From Burhinus oedicnemus (Eukaryota > Chordata > Aves > Charadriiformes > Burhinidae): DNA of 64,000 bases. Positions within the stretch are counted from its first letter, which is position 1. Every line of letters starts with the position of its first letter. The position numbers were made by a program, and so were the translations under genes. Positions 1-12,200 of this stretch are shown in pieces. Below the pieces are notes generated by a model, which saw only the letters and a list, made by a program, of their open reading frames with translations, searched no databases and was not told where the DNA came from. The stretch spans positions 1,175,670 through 1,239,669 of the forward strand of contig VFFE01007638.1 of NCBI GenBank assembly GCA_008921705.1, given 5' to 3'.

Positions 1-42
1 AAAAAAAAAAAAAAAGGAAAAAAAAAGAAAAGGAAAAAAAAG
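1..42 (+). repeat. A-rich low-complexity tract
   Basis: Nearly pure A interrupted by a few G residues at the window's left edge. It may extend further to the left. Confidence 0.9.
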
Positions 43-1881
43 CCCAAAACCCGGAAACCAAATGACTACTGTAGACACTCTTAAGTTCCCTGTCAATCGT
101 TTCATTATAGCAGCATCATCTGTTTGAAAATATAAGCAATTCCCTCATCTAATTATAGGGAGGATTTGAGGTTCATTAACATTGCCAAGGCAGAGAATCA
201 GATGTGCAACTGCAGAGCTGTGCTCAGTGGCCTGCATTCTCTGTTTCCTTTTATTTGCTTTTTCAAGGTCTCCAAGACTTTTTCCTGAAACCATAAAAGT
301 AATTCTTTCCTTCAAAATAGACATGTGTGTTTAGAAAAAGGAAATGACTGCATTTTGTACTGTTCTATTATTGGGCAAGGTCACCGGAGAAAAATAATTT
401 CACCTAAATCATTTTATCTCTGATTCTGGATGAAAAAAAAAAAAAGAATAATAGTATGCAAGCAACCATTAGTTTTGAACAACAGATCACAGGAAACCTT
501 GCATTTGTCTCATAATTTTAAATATTGCAAGGTAATGCAGATGAATAGGAAACCTAACATGCCAAGAAAACCTCTTAATTTTCAACACGTTTTGTGGTTG
601 TTTATGGATTAACATGCTAGCCAAGTGTAAAATGTTGCCTTGTATTTCCTAACTGTGTTTAGAAACTGAGAACACCAAAGTCTTCATGATTGCTTCACTT
701 CCTTAAAGAAATAATAGCATTTTTTTTTGTATGAATGTAGTTTAAACAATGACATTTTCTTGGGACATCTGTTTTGAGATCACATTTTGAATAGATATGA
801 ACTCATTTCCTACTAAGCAAGTAATTTACTATTGTTGATAGTTGTTTACAAGTTTTATGAGTCAGATTTTAGCAAGTGGCAAAGGTCTTTACAAATCCTT
901 TGAGTATTCCCTAAAGTGTATGCATAGTGTTTTCATTATATAAAACATTCGGGAAGCAAAAGTAGAGGGACTGTTCTTCACTTCCTACCAAGTTATAGAT
1001 AGCAAAGCCTAGCTCACAGAAATAGCTTTAAACATATTTATTTTCAAAGGCTTCTATCTTTTGCTGCCGCAGGTTAATGAAGTATGATAGCAGGGCAGTA
1101 AGTACTTAAGCAGCAAGGAAATAATTGAGCTGCTCTACCTATCTATAACTTGGGAGTATTAGCCGGTAAACATACAACTGATCCTAATATCATCCTAAGA
1201 TGTTAATATGACAAAGAGCAGAACCTCTTCGATGAAATTTAAAGTTTGACCTTGTCACTCTTTCTTTTAATTCTGCAATTAAATTTAAAAAACCCACACA
1301 CGGCATAATCTTTTTCTGTTTGCTGCCATACGGAATTCATTTTTTAAACAAAAACCCAATAATTTATCTATCCTGCATGTTGTATGTGGAATTGCCACTA
1401 AAAAGAACCCAGGACATTTTTCCTTCTTATCTGCAATGTAGCTCATATCAGCCAAGCTGTCACAAGACAGTACTTGATATAAACAAGAGATTGCAAAGAC
1501 ATCTCAGTAATCAATATTAGGATGGCTACAGTATGGAAGCCCCAACCACTGCATATCATTTGTCTCAGCATCTATTTCTATGACCAAATGAAGCATTAAT
1601 TCAAATCATAAATCTATGGTGATTTAAATCTGGGAATGAGCACCTGCCTGCTTTAATGATTTATTTTGTACATTTCAGTAAGCAGGAGATTTGTCCATAT
1701 GAACTGACAGGTCACCTTCAGATGCCAGTAGCAGACTGTTTATCACCATGCAGACTAGCATCTCATCTTAGCAAGTAAATATTAAACTAAAAGAATCCAA
1801 TTGATTGTGGATGGGGGAGAAAGGCGTTGCAGCCATATATTTTACTCAGTGTGCTAATACCTCACTCTGATTCCTCTGTAA

Positions 1882-1918
1882 TTTCTTTTTTTTTTTTTTC
1901 TTTTTTTCTCCCCCTTCT
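1882..1918 (+). repeat. Polypyrimidine (T-rich) tract
   Basis: Run of T with scattered C ending in CCCCC. On the minus (transcribed) strand it is a polypurine tract, so it is not a splice acceptor for DACH1. Confidence 0.85.
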
Positions 1919-4871
1919 AAAATGATAATTCTGGTGGGAGGATGCAAGCTCAAGGTTACCATACAAAACTGACGGATATAAAATAATTACTTATTAGTAT
2001 CATTGGCTTCCTTTAACTCCCTTCACTCACTAACCTTTTGGCCATTGCTTCTAAGGACCGAGTTAATAAATAAATAGTTAATAAATTTATGTAGTGCTCT
2101 GGATAATTATACAATGTTCATCTACAAAAATGACTTCTGTAATTCACATTAAGCATCTGATTAAAACCAAAAAGCACGACAATTCAGAAGTAAATCTGAC
2201 AATTCAACTCAAGGGCCGGTATTTTATTTACCTTCTTTTGCACAGGCATTGGAACAGCCTAAGAACACGGTATTATCAATCCATGTACCCTAATATACCA
2301 TAATGCCTGTTACATATAGTCTGAGACATATCAGTTAAGCTTTTAGCCTGGCTGGTTAGTTTGTTTGTTCCTTTTCAGTTTGGTCAGGCACATAACATAA
2401 TTTAAATTATAAACGAAAATCAGGTTATTTTCTTTTGGTTTATTCCTTCTTCCTGTCAACATTCAGTAACGTAGTATTTCAAATTCATGCCTAACAAGCC
2501 ATAATTTAAAGCGTTAATGGTATATGGACTTGATAATATTTATTTGAAAAGACATAAATAAACGTCTGAAAAAAATACAGAGGAAAAAAAGGACACACCT
2601 ACTACAAAGGTGAAATATGAGTTCGTCAAGATAATACAATATGCTAATTTTCAAAAATGCAACTAATAAATAGAGACTTAACTCTTCATGAACTTAGTAA
2701 TACCCTGGCAATAGTAGTAGTAGGAATCGCTTCTCTGATTCCACAGGCATAACAGACACTGGATGCTAGACAGGGCTCACTATAAAAGAAACAAATAAAT
2801 GCAAACTATTTTTGAGAAAACCTCCATAGGAAGGGTATAGCTCAAGACCGGATGCACAGACAAGCACACTGTATTTCCAGAACCATTCCTCATGGAATGG
2901 AGACAACTGGAATGCTATTCACTCTACTCAGAAAAGCCATTTTCTTCTGAACAAAATGAACTCAATTCTTCATTCAGTTTAACTGGGAAATCAACTGAAG
3001 TTAACAAGTAAGTTAAGAGGCTGAGAGGAAATTTTGACAATGACAATAAGTGATCTTGCTTTGCTAACTTTGCCCTACTAAAATAGCTAGAACGTATTTT
3101 CTTAAACAGGGTAAATGGTTAAGCTGTGTAAGAAAAGCAGATTAATTATCTAAATTATGCCTCAAACAATGATTTCAAAACAGATTTTTTTTCTCTTTTA
3201 TTCAGAGGAAATTGAGACATTCCCTCCATCCACTCTGCTACAAATACTTCACGTGGTTTACAGGTTGGTTACCTGATAACTTTTCCTTGTCCATGGATGT
3301 ACAAGCGGTTTGTCACTGGAACTGCCAAGCAGAATAACAGTTCCATAATCCAGTATTTGAACATTTTATTTCACATAATGCATGCATCCAGGTCTGAAAT
3401 TAAAACCTAAACTGCCTTCCAGTTCTAATAAAGACTCTTTCGCCTCCCAGTTTGTATTTACACTTTTCATTCTTTCTCATTACTTCACTTTCCTTGCAGT
3501 ATGTAAGGGGCCACCCGGTCCTTCCAGTTCATTTGTACCGATCTCCTCCTCACGGATTTCAAAGACACCTGCCCTCTACCCACTCTCGTCTTCTCTCCAA
3601 GAGGACGATCTTTCCACTAACATTCTAGTGACCGCACGTGTTGGTATCTGAGCGCTAACACAACTAATTTAAGACTATATTCTTCGCCATCACAGAGGCA
3701 TTTTTTTAAGCCTTTCTTTAAAAGGAAAACAAAAAACCTGCTTGTCTCCTTATGCAGTGATGCATACATACTGTTGTTATTTAAAATAGCGTGTGCCTAG
3801 GTGAACCGGTTCTTTGAACTGCAATTCACATTATTTCTAAATAATAGCCCACCAATGCTTACCGAACTGTACAGAAATGCTGTTCATAAACACATATTTA
3901 TTTATGTAAAGGCTAGTACATAATGCTCTAAGACTCATTTCAAATGTATTTAGGAGATGAAAAACTAAAAAATAAACAAAACTAAACAAAAGAGACAAAA
4001 TAAAAACACAAAAAATCCCTATCTTAAGCCATTTTTTTTCCAATATTCACCAATCTTGCCTGCAGTCTTCTGAACGTACCTCTTTGTCATTGAATTTCTG
4101 TTGCTGAGTTAATACTGTCTCAACATGATAAAAGGAGCCAATACAATGAAATGGCATAACAAAACATTTTACAGCAGACACACACAGATGATTAAAGATT
4201 TAATCAACAACAACAAAAAGTTACCCTAGCTTTGAAGTACGCTTTAGCAAAACAAATCGTCCAAACAAATGAATAAAGTACACCAAAACAATTCTTTTCT
4301 GAGAAAGAACAAGAGTTGCTGATGGGTGCTTAAGAAATGGAAAAACCTGTTAACTACATTTTAAGAATGTGTTTATTAAAATAAAATATGATAGGAACTG
4401 CAGAGCATGGCAATAATTTATTGTGTATGTATGTTTTCCTTTTGTCACAGGGCACATGAAAGTATGAAATATTTTGCTTTCAAGCTTGTGTTCTGAATTA
4501 CCTAAAGTCGATACCCAGCACACTGAGCAGGAGACATTGTTAAATTTCGCTTTGACACCATCATCTGTCACCCCACCTGTACTTTGAAAAATGAACTCTA
4601 AGCAATCAAACCACTTTCTTTCATGGAAAATATTAACTCGAGTCTGCAAAAGTAACCTGCAAAGGGAAGAATGTTTTTGTAATAGTAACAACGCTGAACG
4701 CTGGTGTAAAGGTCAGATACAAAATAAAACTAAAAACAGCGAGAAAAGGAAAACAAATATGCAACTTTTTACACCAAATCAAGGACTTCAGAAGGAAGTC
4801 CTGAAGGATCACCTTTTTAATAAAATACCAGGGCATTATGGACATATAATAATGCCGTGTCTGAGACTTAC

Positions 4872-5033
4872 CGACACTTGAATTCAGATCTCCATTTTCA
4901 GAGTCTGCTCCATGCTGGTTATTATTTGCATGATAGTTGGACATAGCTTCCAATTTAATTTTTTTCACTTTCATTGCTTCTGCTATGGCGGCGTTGGTGG
5001 CAGCTGCTGCCGCTGCAGCTGCTGCTGTCAGGC
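4872..5033 (-). CDS. DACH1: DACH1 coding exon (poly-alanine exon)
   Basis: Next coding exon of DACH1 after 41173-41288. The 162 bp are two bases completing a Gly codon (G|GC), 53 codons and one trailing base. The peptide starts LT, then nine alanines in a row, TN, AIAEAMKVKKIKLEAM, SNYHANNNQHGADSENGD and LNSSV. It is a low-complexity, lysine-containing linker between the N-terminal DAC domain and the C-terminal coiled coil. The acceptor is CTTTGCAG at 5034-5041 and the donor a perfect GTAAGT at 4871-4866. Both ends are phase 1 and 162 is divisible by three, so skipping would preserve the reading frame. The alanine run uses mixed codons (GCA, GCT, GCG, GCC). DACH2 has no comparable alanine run, which fixes the paralogue. 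Compared with human DACH1 as I remember it, only about two residues differ (N for S in YHANNN, L for M in GDLNSS). The open frame continues past both borders only by chance. Confidence 0.97.
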
Positions 5034-8000
5034 CTGCAAAGAAGTATGAACAAAATTTAATATACACTATTCTACGATTCTTCATTATTGTAGGCACTAA
5101 GACTGTTACTCTTCCTTTATGCTTGCTGTGTAATGAATGCTGAACATTGCAGAGCGCTATTCCTCTTGTTTGATTTGAAGTTTGTCAACTTTTTCAAGTA
5201 AAGTGTTTCTCATCCTGTTTGGATAGCTACTTTTGTATGGCCACCTAAATCTTAACTCAGTATCCAGTAACTGCAGTCGTAACACCATCATAACTAACTG
5301 GAGAAACAAATGCCTGCTTTCAGCAATCTTAACCTAGCTTCAAGATAGTGTCTTAAGTGTCTGGCTATGAATAGGTGAACATGTACATAATTGTGCAACT
5401 TTTCGATCTCAAATGTTTGCCATGCTAAAGAAAACAGAAAAAAACAGGTCTATAATTTCTATTTAAGAGTAACAGATGAAAGAACTCAGACATTTATTCT
5501 CATTTCACATATAACACCAAGGAGATGTGGGCATTCTAGAGAGCGTTTTTAGAAGAAAGGATAGTAATGCTGAACACTGGTAAAATACTTGTTTTTCTTT
5601 CCCCAAAACTTCAAGGCATTAAGGCATTTATCATTGAGAAGAGGAATTATTAAAGCCACTTAATCCCAATCCCAAAGCCATCTTCAGGCAATCCAAGTGC
5701 TCTTCCTACCAAACCAAATTTCTGCCACCCAGCCATTTACAAGAATGTTCTACGAAAACGAGAAAAGTTCTCTTTGTCAAAAGCAATTAGAGAAATGGAC
5801 CAGCAATGCCTTCAAAACTCAAAATTACGTAGTGTCTCTACTCAACGTCGTAAGTTTTTGCTCTCTTCCCTGAGGCGGGATAATTTTTCTGTGGTGCCCG
5901 ACCAGTGGCTGCTACCCACTCAGATCCCTTTGCCCCAGCCTGGGTGGCAGCGGAGAGAAGTCAGTGTCAAACTTTACGAGAGCTGCCTACCCCACATGGC
6001 TGATCCCGGGGGCAGAGATGGAAATCAAAGAGAATTAAATGAAAGGAAATAAAGAGAAGGCATTAAACCAGGTAAATTTTACGCAATGATGCAATCTCAG
6101 CCTTCAGCCTGTGATGCCACGCCAGGAGAACAGACCCTCGGTCATTTTGAATCAAGATTCTTGCCCTGACCATGGAGGAGGCTTGAAAAAACTCAGTGTA
6201 ATTAGTTTAAAGGTGCCTGCTTGTCTGTTTTTCAGCTACTCTGAGAGGTGTGAAGTGTCTTATGGATCTCAAGAGGAATTAACTGCACAACTTACTACTC
6301 TAGTGGGCCCAGGCTGCTGCCCAGCATAGGAAGAGTGCAATTTAGCAGGAAAGACCAAATAAGCAAATAATCCCAGGCTGCCGAGGTAAATATTGCTACC
6401 ACTATTGCTTCCAAGAGCCTCTGGTTCTCTCCTTTGCCTCCTTAAATGGAAAATGAGTTCACTTTTGCCATGTTTTCGGCTAGCAACAGGGAGAGACAGA
6501 AGGCAAAATCCAGCGGGGAGAAGGCAGAGGGTGAACGGACACGAGGAATCTCTGCCATCCCAAGGAAAACAAAGAGGTGGCATATGAGGTGCCTTTGAAT
6601 ATACATATTGTGGCTTGACTCAAGGTTGTTTTCCTTTCTTTGCATGACTGCATAAAGATTAGCGAACAGTTCCAGCCTCCCGACCCTCCTCACAGGCTGA
6701 CTTCTAACACCTCCAAGTGCAATGAGCATTACCAAGTATGTGATAATTACATTCTGCATAAGCAGATCAATATTATTTAGAAAACCGCTTTTTCAGGTAG
6801 AAGAAGGTGTACCAAAAGCCAAAAATCAAATCCGAAGGTGGATAAATAGAAGGGTTTAACTTTATTTTAGCTTCTTCTACTGTTACAAATTGTGCAAGTT
6901 TTGATCTTAAGAAGGTATTGACAATAACATGGATTGCTTCCAATGGTATTTTTACCTTAGAGGAAGGATGTGAAGTTATACATTATACAAATTTGGTTAC
7001 AGTCCCTAAATTAGGCCACAGAAAAAGGGATGGTGCACCTCTGAACTTTGGTTTGCATCCTGTGCTCATTAAACAATACAATAACCTATACTTCCTTTTT
7101 TTATATACATCACTGACAAGCTAAAACTAGCATCTTTAAAGAACAATCCTTTGGAGGGATATTCCAATACGATACAACTAATGAATACAACAGCAGGCCT
7201 CAAACTTTTGGCTGTGACTGCACTTCCAGACCAGTTTTTAAGTGCTTCCAAAAATACCGTATTAAACAGACACTGGACATTGGGCTTGTGAGCCCACCTG
7301 TAAATATTATGTCTCACGGGGGTTATGACCCGGTCACAGACCACTAAAATACAAACTCTTCCGCTACAAAATTTGCAAAAAAGTATACTTCAGTGCTTCT
7401 CTCCAAAGTAGGCCCTAACGCTTCACTCTAGAGGAAGCCATAACCTTTGGATGGGGACTGGGAAACTAAAATACAGATTGCTTAGTTCTGTAGTACGATT
7501 TTCACAAGACAACGCTTATGGCAATAAACGATAATTTAAAAAAGCAGAAATTAAACTTCTAATTTCATTCCTTCTCTCATACAACCCCATAAGTGATTGA
7601 AATGATTACTTTGCTATACAGCAATTAATTTAAACTGCACAAATCTGAAATGCGTGCCTCATATAAGCACCGGTGTAAGTGGAGGGGAAATGAGAGTAAG
7701 GAATAATCCTCAGAAATACCGTTTAATGCCGCTCCTCACAGCAATTCCAGCCTACAGCACAGTTTATGTTTTAGTGTTACTTTTTCCTAGCCCTTAACTA
7801 TCACAATACAGCAAAGCAAGGGGTAAGGAAGGTCCTCAGCCAGTTACTAGAGCCCCTGGCATTATAATCACTGGTGCGCTGCGGTATAACGTGGTGTGGC
7901 ACAAGACAAAACTTTCTTTCTAGCACAGGACCTGACTTACCTCACTAGCAACGGCAAATATATTATAAACAGAAGAGGTTAATACGCTGCTATGTATCTA

Positions 8001-9956
8001 TACGTATATTTTAAAATTCTAAACGTTAAAGTTCAGGTATAGGTATACACTTGGGTAAACACTTGGGATTTTTTTTAAATCGGTTGTTTGAGAAAGCCTT
8101 TTGACCTAAACATTATTTAATATCACTTTACTCTTACAACAAGTTGCCAAGGAATTTCTGAGGTGCACACTCCTCTACACTACAGAATTTTTATCTTCAA
8201 ATACGAGATAACCAGAAGTCACCTATGAAGGCAACTAAAATGAAAGAAATAAGGATCACACCCAACAGCCACGTAGATATTTTTATTCTTTACAAATATT
8301 TATTTGAACAGTTAAAAAGTATCCAGGCCAAAATATTCAGTGGATTAAAGCCAATGGTAGTTGTCATTAATATTCTGAAATTGATAAGTTGTTTATGTCT
8401 GGCATTCTTCCTGCTGATTATGCAGTGAGACAGGCAGCTTTATAAATATCTCATCACTCCATCGTCACACAAATTTCATCGACAGTGCTCATGCACAGCT
8501 ATTAGCAATATGAATCTAACCATTACAAGAGGAAAGAAAATCGAACATGTGGCATTAATACGCAGTCCTGGTTCCTAACCATCTGATAGGCAGATGGTGT
8601 AAAGCGGATTCTCCAGCTGAAATGAAGGGGCACATCATTTAAAACCTTGTTTGCATTCTAACTGATATCAGTGCCATATTGATATACATGATACATCATG
8701 GCAGTATTTGAACAATCTAGTTTGTTTCAGTCATAAATGTTTACAGCCTTGTTTTTTATCTTTAGAAGCATGTTCTGAAGAGCGTATTTTTAATTTATGA
8801 AACCTATTGTTTACTTCTGTTGAACCAGAAGATTAGCGAAGAGCAGGAATATTAAATTACCACAACCACAGCAGTATAACTAAGATGGATGAATAAAGTA
8901 TGGTTTTTCAATAAAAGATGTTAGTAAAGGAATTAAAAAATTAGCCTAGACATTTTATGCATTAAATACATTTATTCATTTAAACCTTACAGCTTTTTTC
9001 CCATGTGACATACTTAGAACTTTAATGCTTTATAAAGCTATTCATTTAAATCTCTTACTGCGTGCAATTAATCTTGTCCAACAATTTAATTCAAAAAGCA
9101 AAACATCAGAAAGTAAAGTTCAATTCAACCATCACGCTTCTGAAGTAATCTCCGTATTGCTGACAGTTCCTATAGACTCATCAGCAAAAGTCTGTTCAAG
9201 GTGTCTTGTAGGAGCCGTATGAATTTGAATTACAGCTCAATTGAAAGCTCTCCAAGCCTTAGTAGGAACTCAGGAACAAGAAGCAGAACACCAAAAGAAA
9301 GCGTGAATGATCCTTCCCTACAAAGACCTTCTCTCTTCTGTCACTAGATTACTTTGGCCTGTTGGGTGTGTTTGTAGCTGTTAATTATGTTAATAAAGTT
9401 GCAGCCTGCTGCCTCTGCCAAATATAATCATAAGCTTTCTCCTGCCAAGTTCTAGTCTAATTTACACCCGTGCAACTCTACTGAAGTCAGAATTTCGTGG
9501 GTGAGAATGAGACCAGAAGTATGCCCAGTATGTGTGGTCTCTAATGCTGAAAAATGAGTGAATGAAATGGAAAACAATGACAAAAAAACATAGCATCTTC
9601 AGAAAACAATTCTGTTTTAAAAGCAAAGCGCCCGAGAGAGCTGTCATATATCATGACAGATTTTCAAAATGTGTACGAATTACTGGTGGGCACTAAATCA
9701 CATCCAGGGTTTCTGCTTTCCAACAAATACTATTCCCCGCCTCAAGAGAGAGCTCTTAAAACTTTCAGTTTTGATGGCATGAGCAGCTTACAACACACCC
9801 TATTTGTGAAGAAAAAAAGAAAAGGACCTATGAGTGTAACTTTTTCAGCCTCAAATATATCTCAAAATACACATTTTTGAACTGTATGCCTAAACTTGGT
9901 CCCCTAAACTGGGACAACTTACAAAATTATTTAAATAATTGATCTTAATTCACTTT

Positions 9957-10048
9957 TAACTTCCTTCATATAACTATGTCTAATAATAATTATCATTCCT
10001 AACAGTTATTCCAATAAATAATTAGTAACTTCCTTAATATAACTATTA
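9957..10048 (+). repeat. Degenerate direct duplication, period about 69 bp
   Basis: The motif AACTTCCTTCATATAACTAT at about 9958 recurs as AACTTCCTTAATATAACTAT at about 10027. It lies in an AT-rich stretch just upstream of the TA microsatellite, and looks like an old local duplication. Confidence 0.6.
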
Positions 10049-10101
10049 CCTTCCTGTATATATACCATATATATACATATTTATGGGTACATAAAAAATC
10101 C

Positions 10102-10106
<5 letters not shown>

Positions 10107-10139
<33 letters not shown>
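10107..10139 (+). repeat. (TA)n microsatellite
   Basis: About 16 uninterrupted TA units, preceded by further TATATA patches around 10058-10080. It is self-complementary and likely length-variable. Confidence 0.95.
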
Positions 10140-10142
<3 letters not shown>

Positions 10143-11940
10143 CGCATTTTCACAACCTCTTTCTTTAGGATTTTGAGAACATTTTCAAGATACCTTACCT
10201 TTGCCATCACAGAATAGGCAGAAAACCAAAATATGACTGTCAGCAGTGCATTACATTTAACTTCATTTATTTGCTGGTAAGTTCATTCTGTAGAAATGCT
10301 TTATTCAGTGCATGGGACGAGGTCCAAATCTCATCTAAATTCTGAAAGAACTCCTTTCATTATTTCAAATTAATGCTTAATCCTTTTTCCTATAGTTCAT
10401 TTCAGTGGTACTGACTTGAAAATAATTCATGTCTTTTCTTGACTTAATTCCATATTTTATATTGAGGTTCTTACTTGGGCAAAATTCTTACTAAAATCTG
10501 AAAAACTCTGCCTGAGAAAGAGAGGCAGGGTTACCTCCTAGGACTTGACCCCGATCACTGTAGATTATTGCACTGGTTTCATGGGTTTCAATAGTTCAGG
10601 TACAAGTTTTTGGTAGCTTATTACGCTGCTGCCCAGTTACTTCAAATGAAATAGGATCCTAACCTTAGTCTCTGATCTAATGGGTGTTTTATATAGTGTG
10701 ATACATAAAACAAGAAGGGGAAAGCAATCTGCAGGAGGACAGAGGTCTGATTACATAGACTGGATTGCAGAAAGGAGAACTTCAGACTATACCATAATGT
10801 TCCGCTAACATACTGAGTTTCATTAGTAGCATTCTTCATGTATAATGTAGCCCTGGAATCTCACAGTTATCCAGAAGCCTTATTTCTGTTAAGCTGCCTG
10901 GATTGATCCAATACAACAATATTGGTATACCCTAAAAATTTCATTACCTGTTATTTTGGGATAATCAAGAAATCCTTGTCTGGCCCTTCTAGCTGTATTT
11001 TCCTGTTCAACTTGCGTGGTTCAGCATAAACCGCTCATCCAGATCATTTTTTAACATCTTCAAAAGGACTATTATTAAAGGAGTCGTAAAAAAGTGAAAT
11101 AACTAACTGCACTTTAAATATTGTTAAAGAAGGAATACTTAGAAAAATTTAGCCATGTGATCTGGTTTAGACTGGTGCAACTAAAATGAAATTGCCAGTC
11201 TTGCACTGGGAGAAAACTAGTGCATGTGAGGCTCCAACCATCTGTTGTTCATCAGACTAATCAGACCTTTTTCCTGTAACTACTCCTAAATTGCAATATG
11301 AATTTTGAGGTCTGGGTATTGCATTTAAAATTAACAAGCAAAAGAGCTAAATTTCCACAGCAATCTTCAAATCTAAAAATCTTTTTACTTACAATGTGTC
11401 TCCGCAATTAATCACACAGTTGCAGAAATAAAACATTGACCTAGAAAGAAGTAGTGTCCTCTTGATTTGTTCTGCTAAAAGTACATAAAACTTAATATTA
11501 AGATTGTATTTTTTGAATGAGAACTACTGGCAGGGTCAATGATGCTGCAAAAAAATGTGTAAATGTAATTATTTTATCACTAATATTTGCCATTTATGGA
11601 ACTGATGGACTTGCATTCCATGAAGTTATTCTTTATTATGGATTTACTCCTTCGTACTGAGGAGTAAAAAGTGAAATCGTAAAGTGCATTTCCAATGCTA
11701 CAACAAATTACTATACTGTTACAGCTTAACGGGGGTTTGTAATTTGGCAATTTATTATTGACTTGGTGCAATTGTAACAGAATTAAACAATGCATACTGC
11801 ATAACTGCCTGCCTATATTGTACTTTTCAGGAACAGTTCAAAATCCTACTGGAGTGCATACAGCATCACTACAATACAATTAAGAGAGAACATTCTTTCT
11901 TAAACAACAGTCATCTTTTCAAAAGCAATAGATTCTCAGT

Positions 11941-12200
11941 TCTCATTCAGTCTGTTGCATTATTCATTTCATGTGCAACCTCATGCTGGACCATAAATTG
12001 TTACTTTATCTAATCAAAGGCGACTTAACTCCACAGAAGGTCAAAGGTTTAATTTTGTGAAGTATTATCTTACGCTATGAGTTTAACGGAAAAATAGAAG
12101 AAGAAAAACAGCCAAGAAACTGGTAATAAATGAACCTTTATTGCCTCAGGCATTGGCCTAGTTAATAAACTTTCATTGAAGGTTTCTTTCAACTGTTATG
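11941..12200. promoter_or_regulatory. Candidate intronic enhancer (TCF/LEF and nuclear-receptor-like sites)
   Basis: Non-repetitive stretch with ATCAAAGG (12013-12020), a TCF/LEF-type site, and AGGTCAAAGG (12038-12047), which resembles a DR1 nuclear-receptor element with a degenerate second half. Other candidate motifs are TTGCATTATTCATTTC and TTAATAAAC. The DACH1 region is known to contain long-range conserved enhancers, but this particular call is motif inference only. Confidence 0.25.

Larger units (their letters stand above)
1..4871 (-). other. DACH1: DACH1 intron downstream of the poly-alanine exon (partial)
   Basis: Intronic DNA following the GTAAGT donor; the next exon is outside the window. 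It is AT-rich and holds no exon I can recognise. It opens with an A-rich low-complexity tract (1-42) and contains a pyrimidine tract (1882-1918). The stretch 1020-1180 (TTTGCTGCCGCAGGTTAATG and following) has the even, non-repetitive texture of a conserved non-coding element, but no firm motif supports that. The minus-strand open frame at 4350-4691 and the plus-strand one at 3382-3651 show no family resemblance and look like chance. Confidence 0.85.

Noticed and set aside
4350..4691. 113-codon open frame on the minus strand just downstream of the poly-alanine exon
   Set aside because: It begins in the intron beyond the GTAAGT donor, shows no domain or codon bias, and is not continuous with the DACH1 frame.
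4633..5097. 154-codon open frame that could be read as an alanine-rich protein
   Set aside because: Only the part within 4872-5033 is coding; both ends run past clear splice sites into intron.
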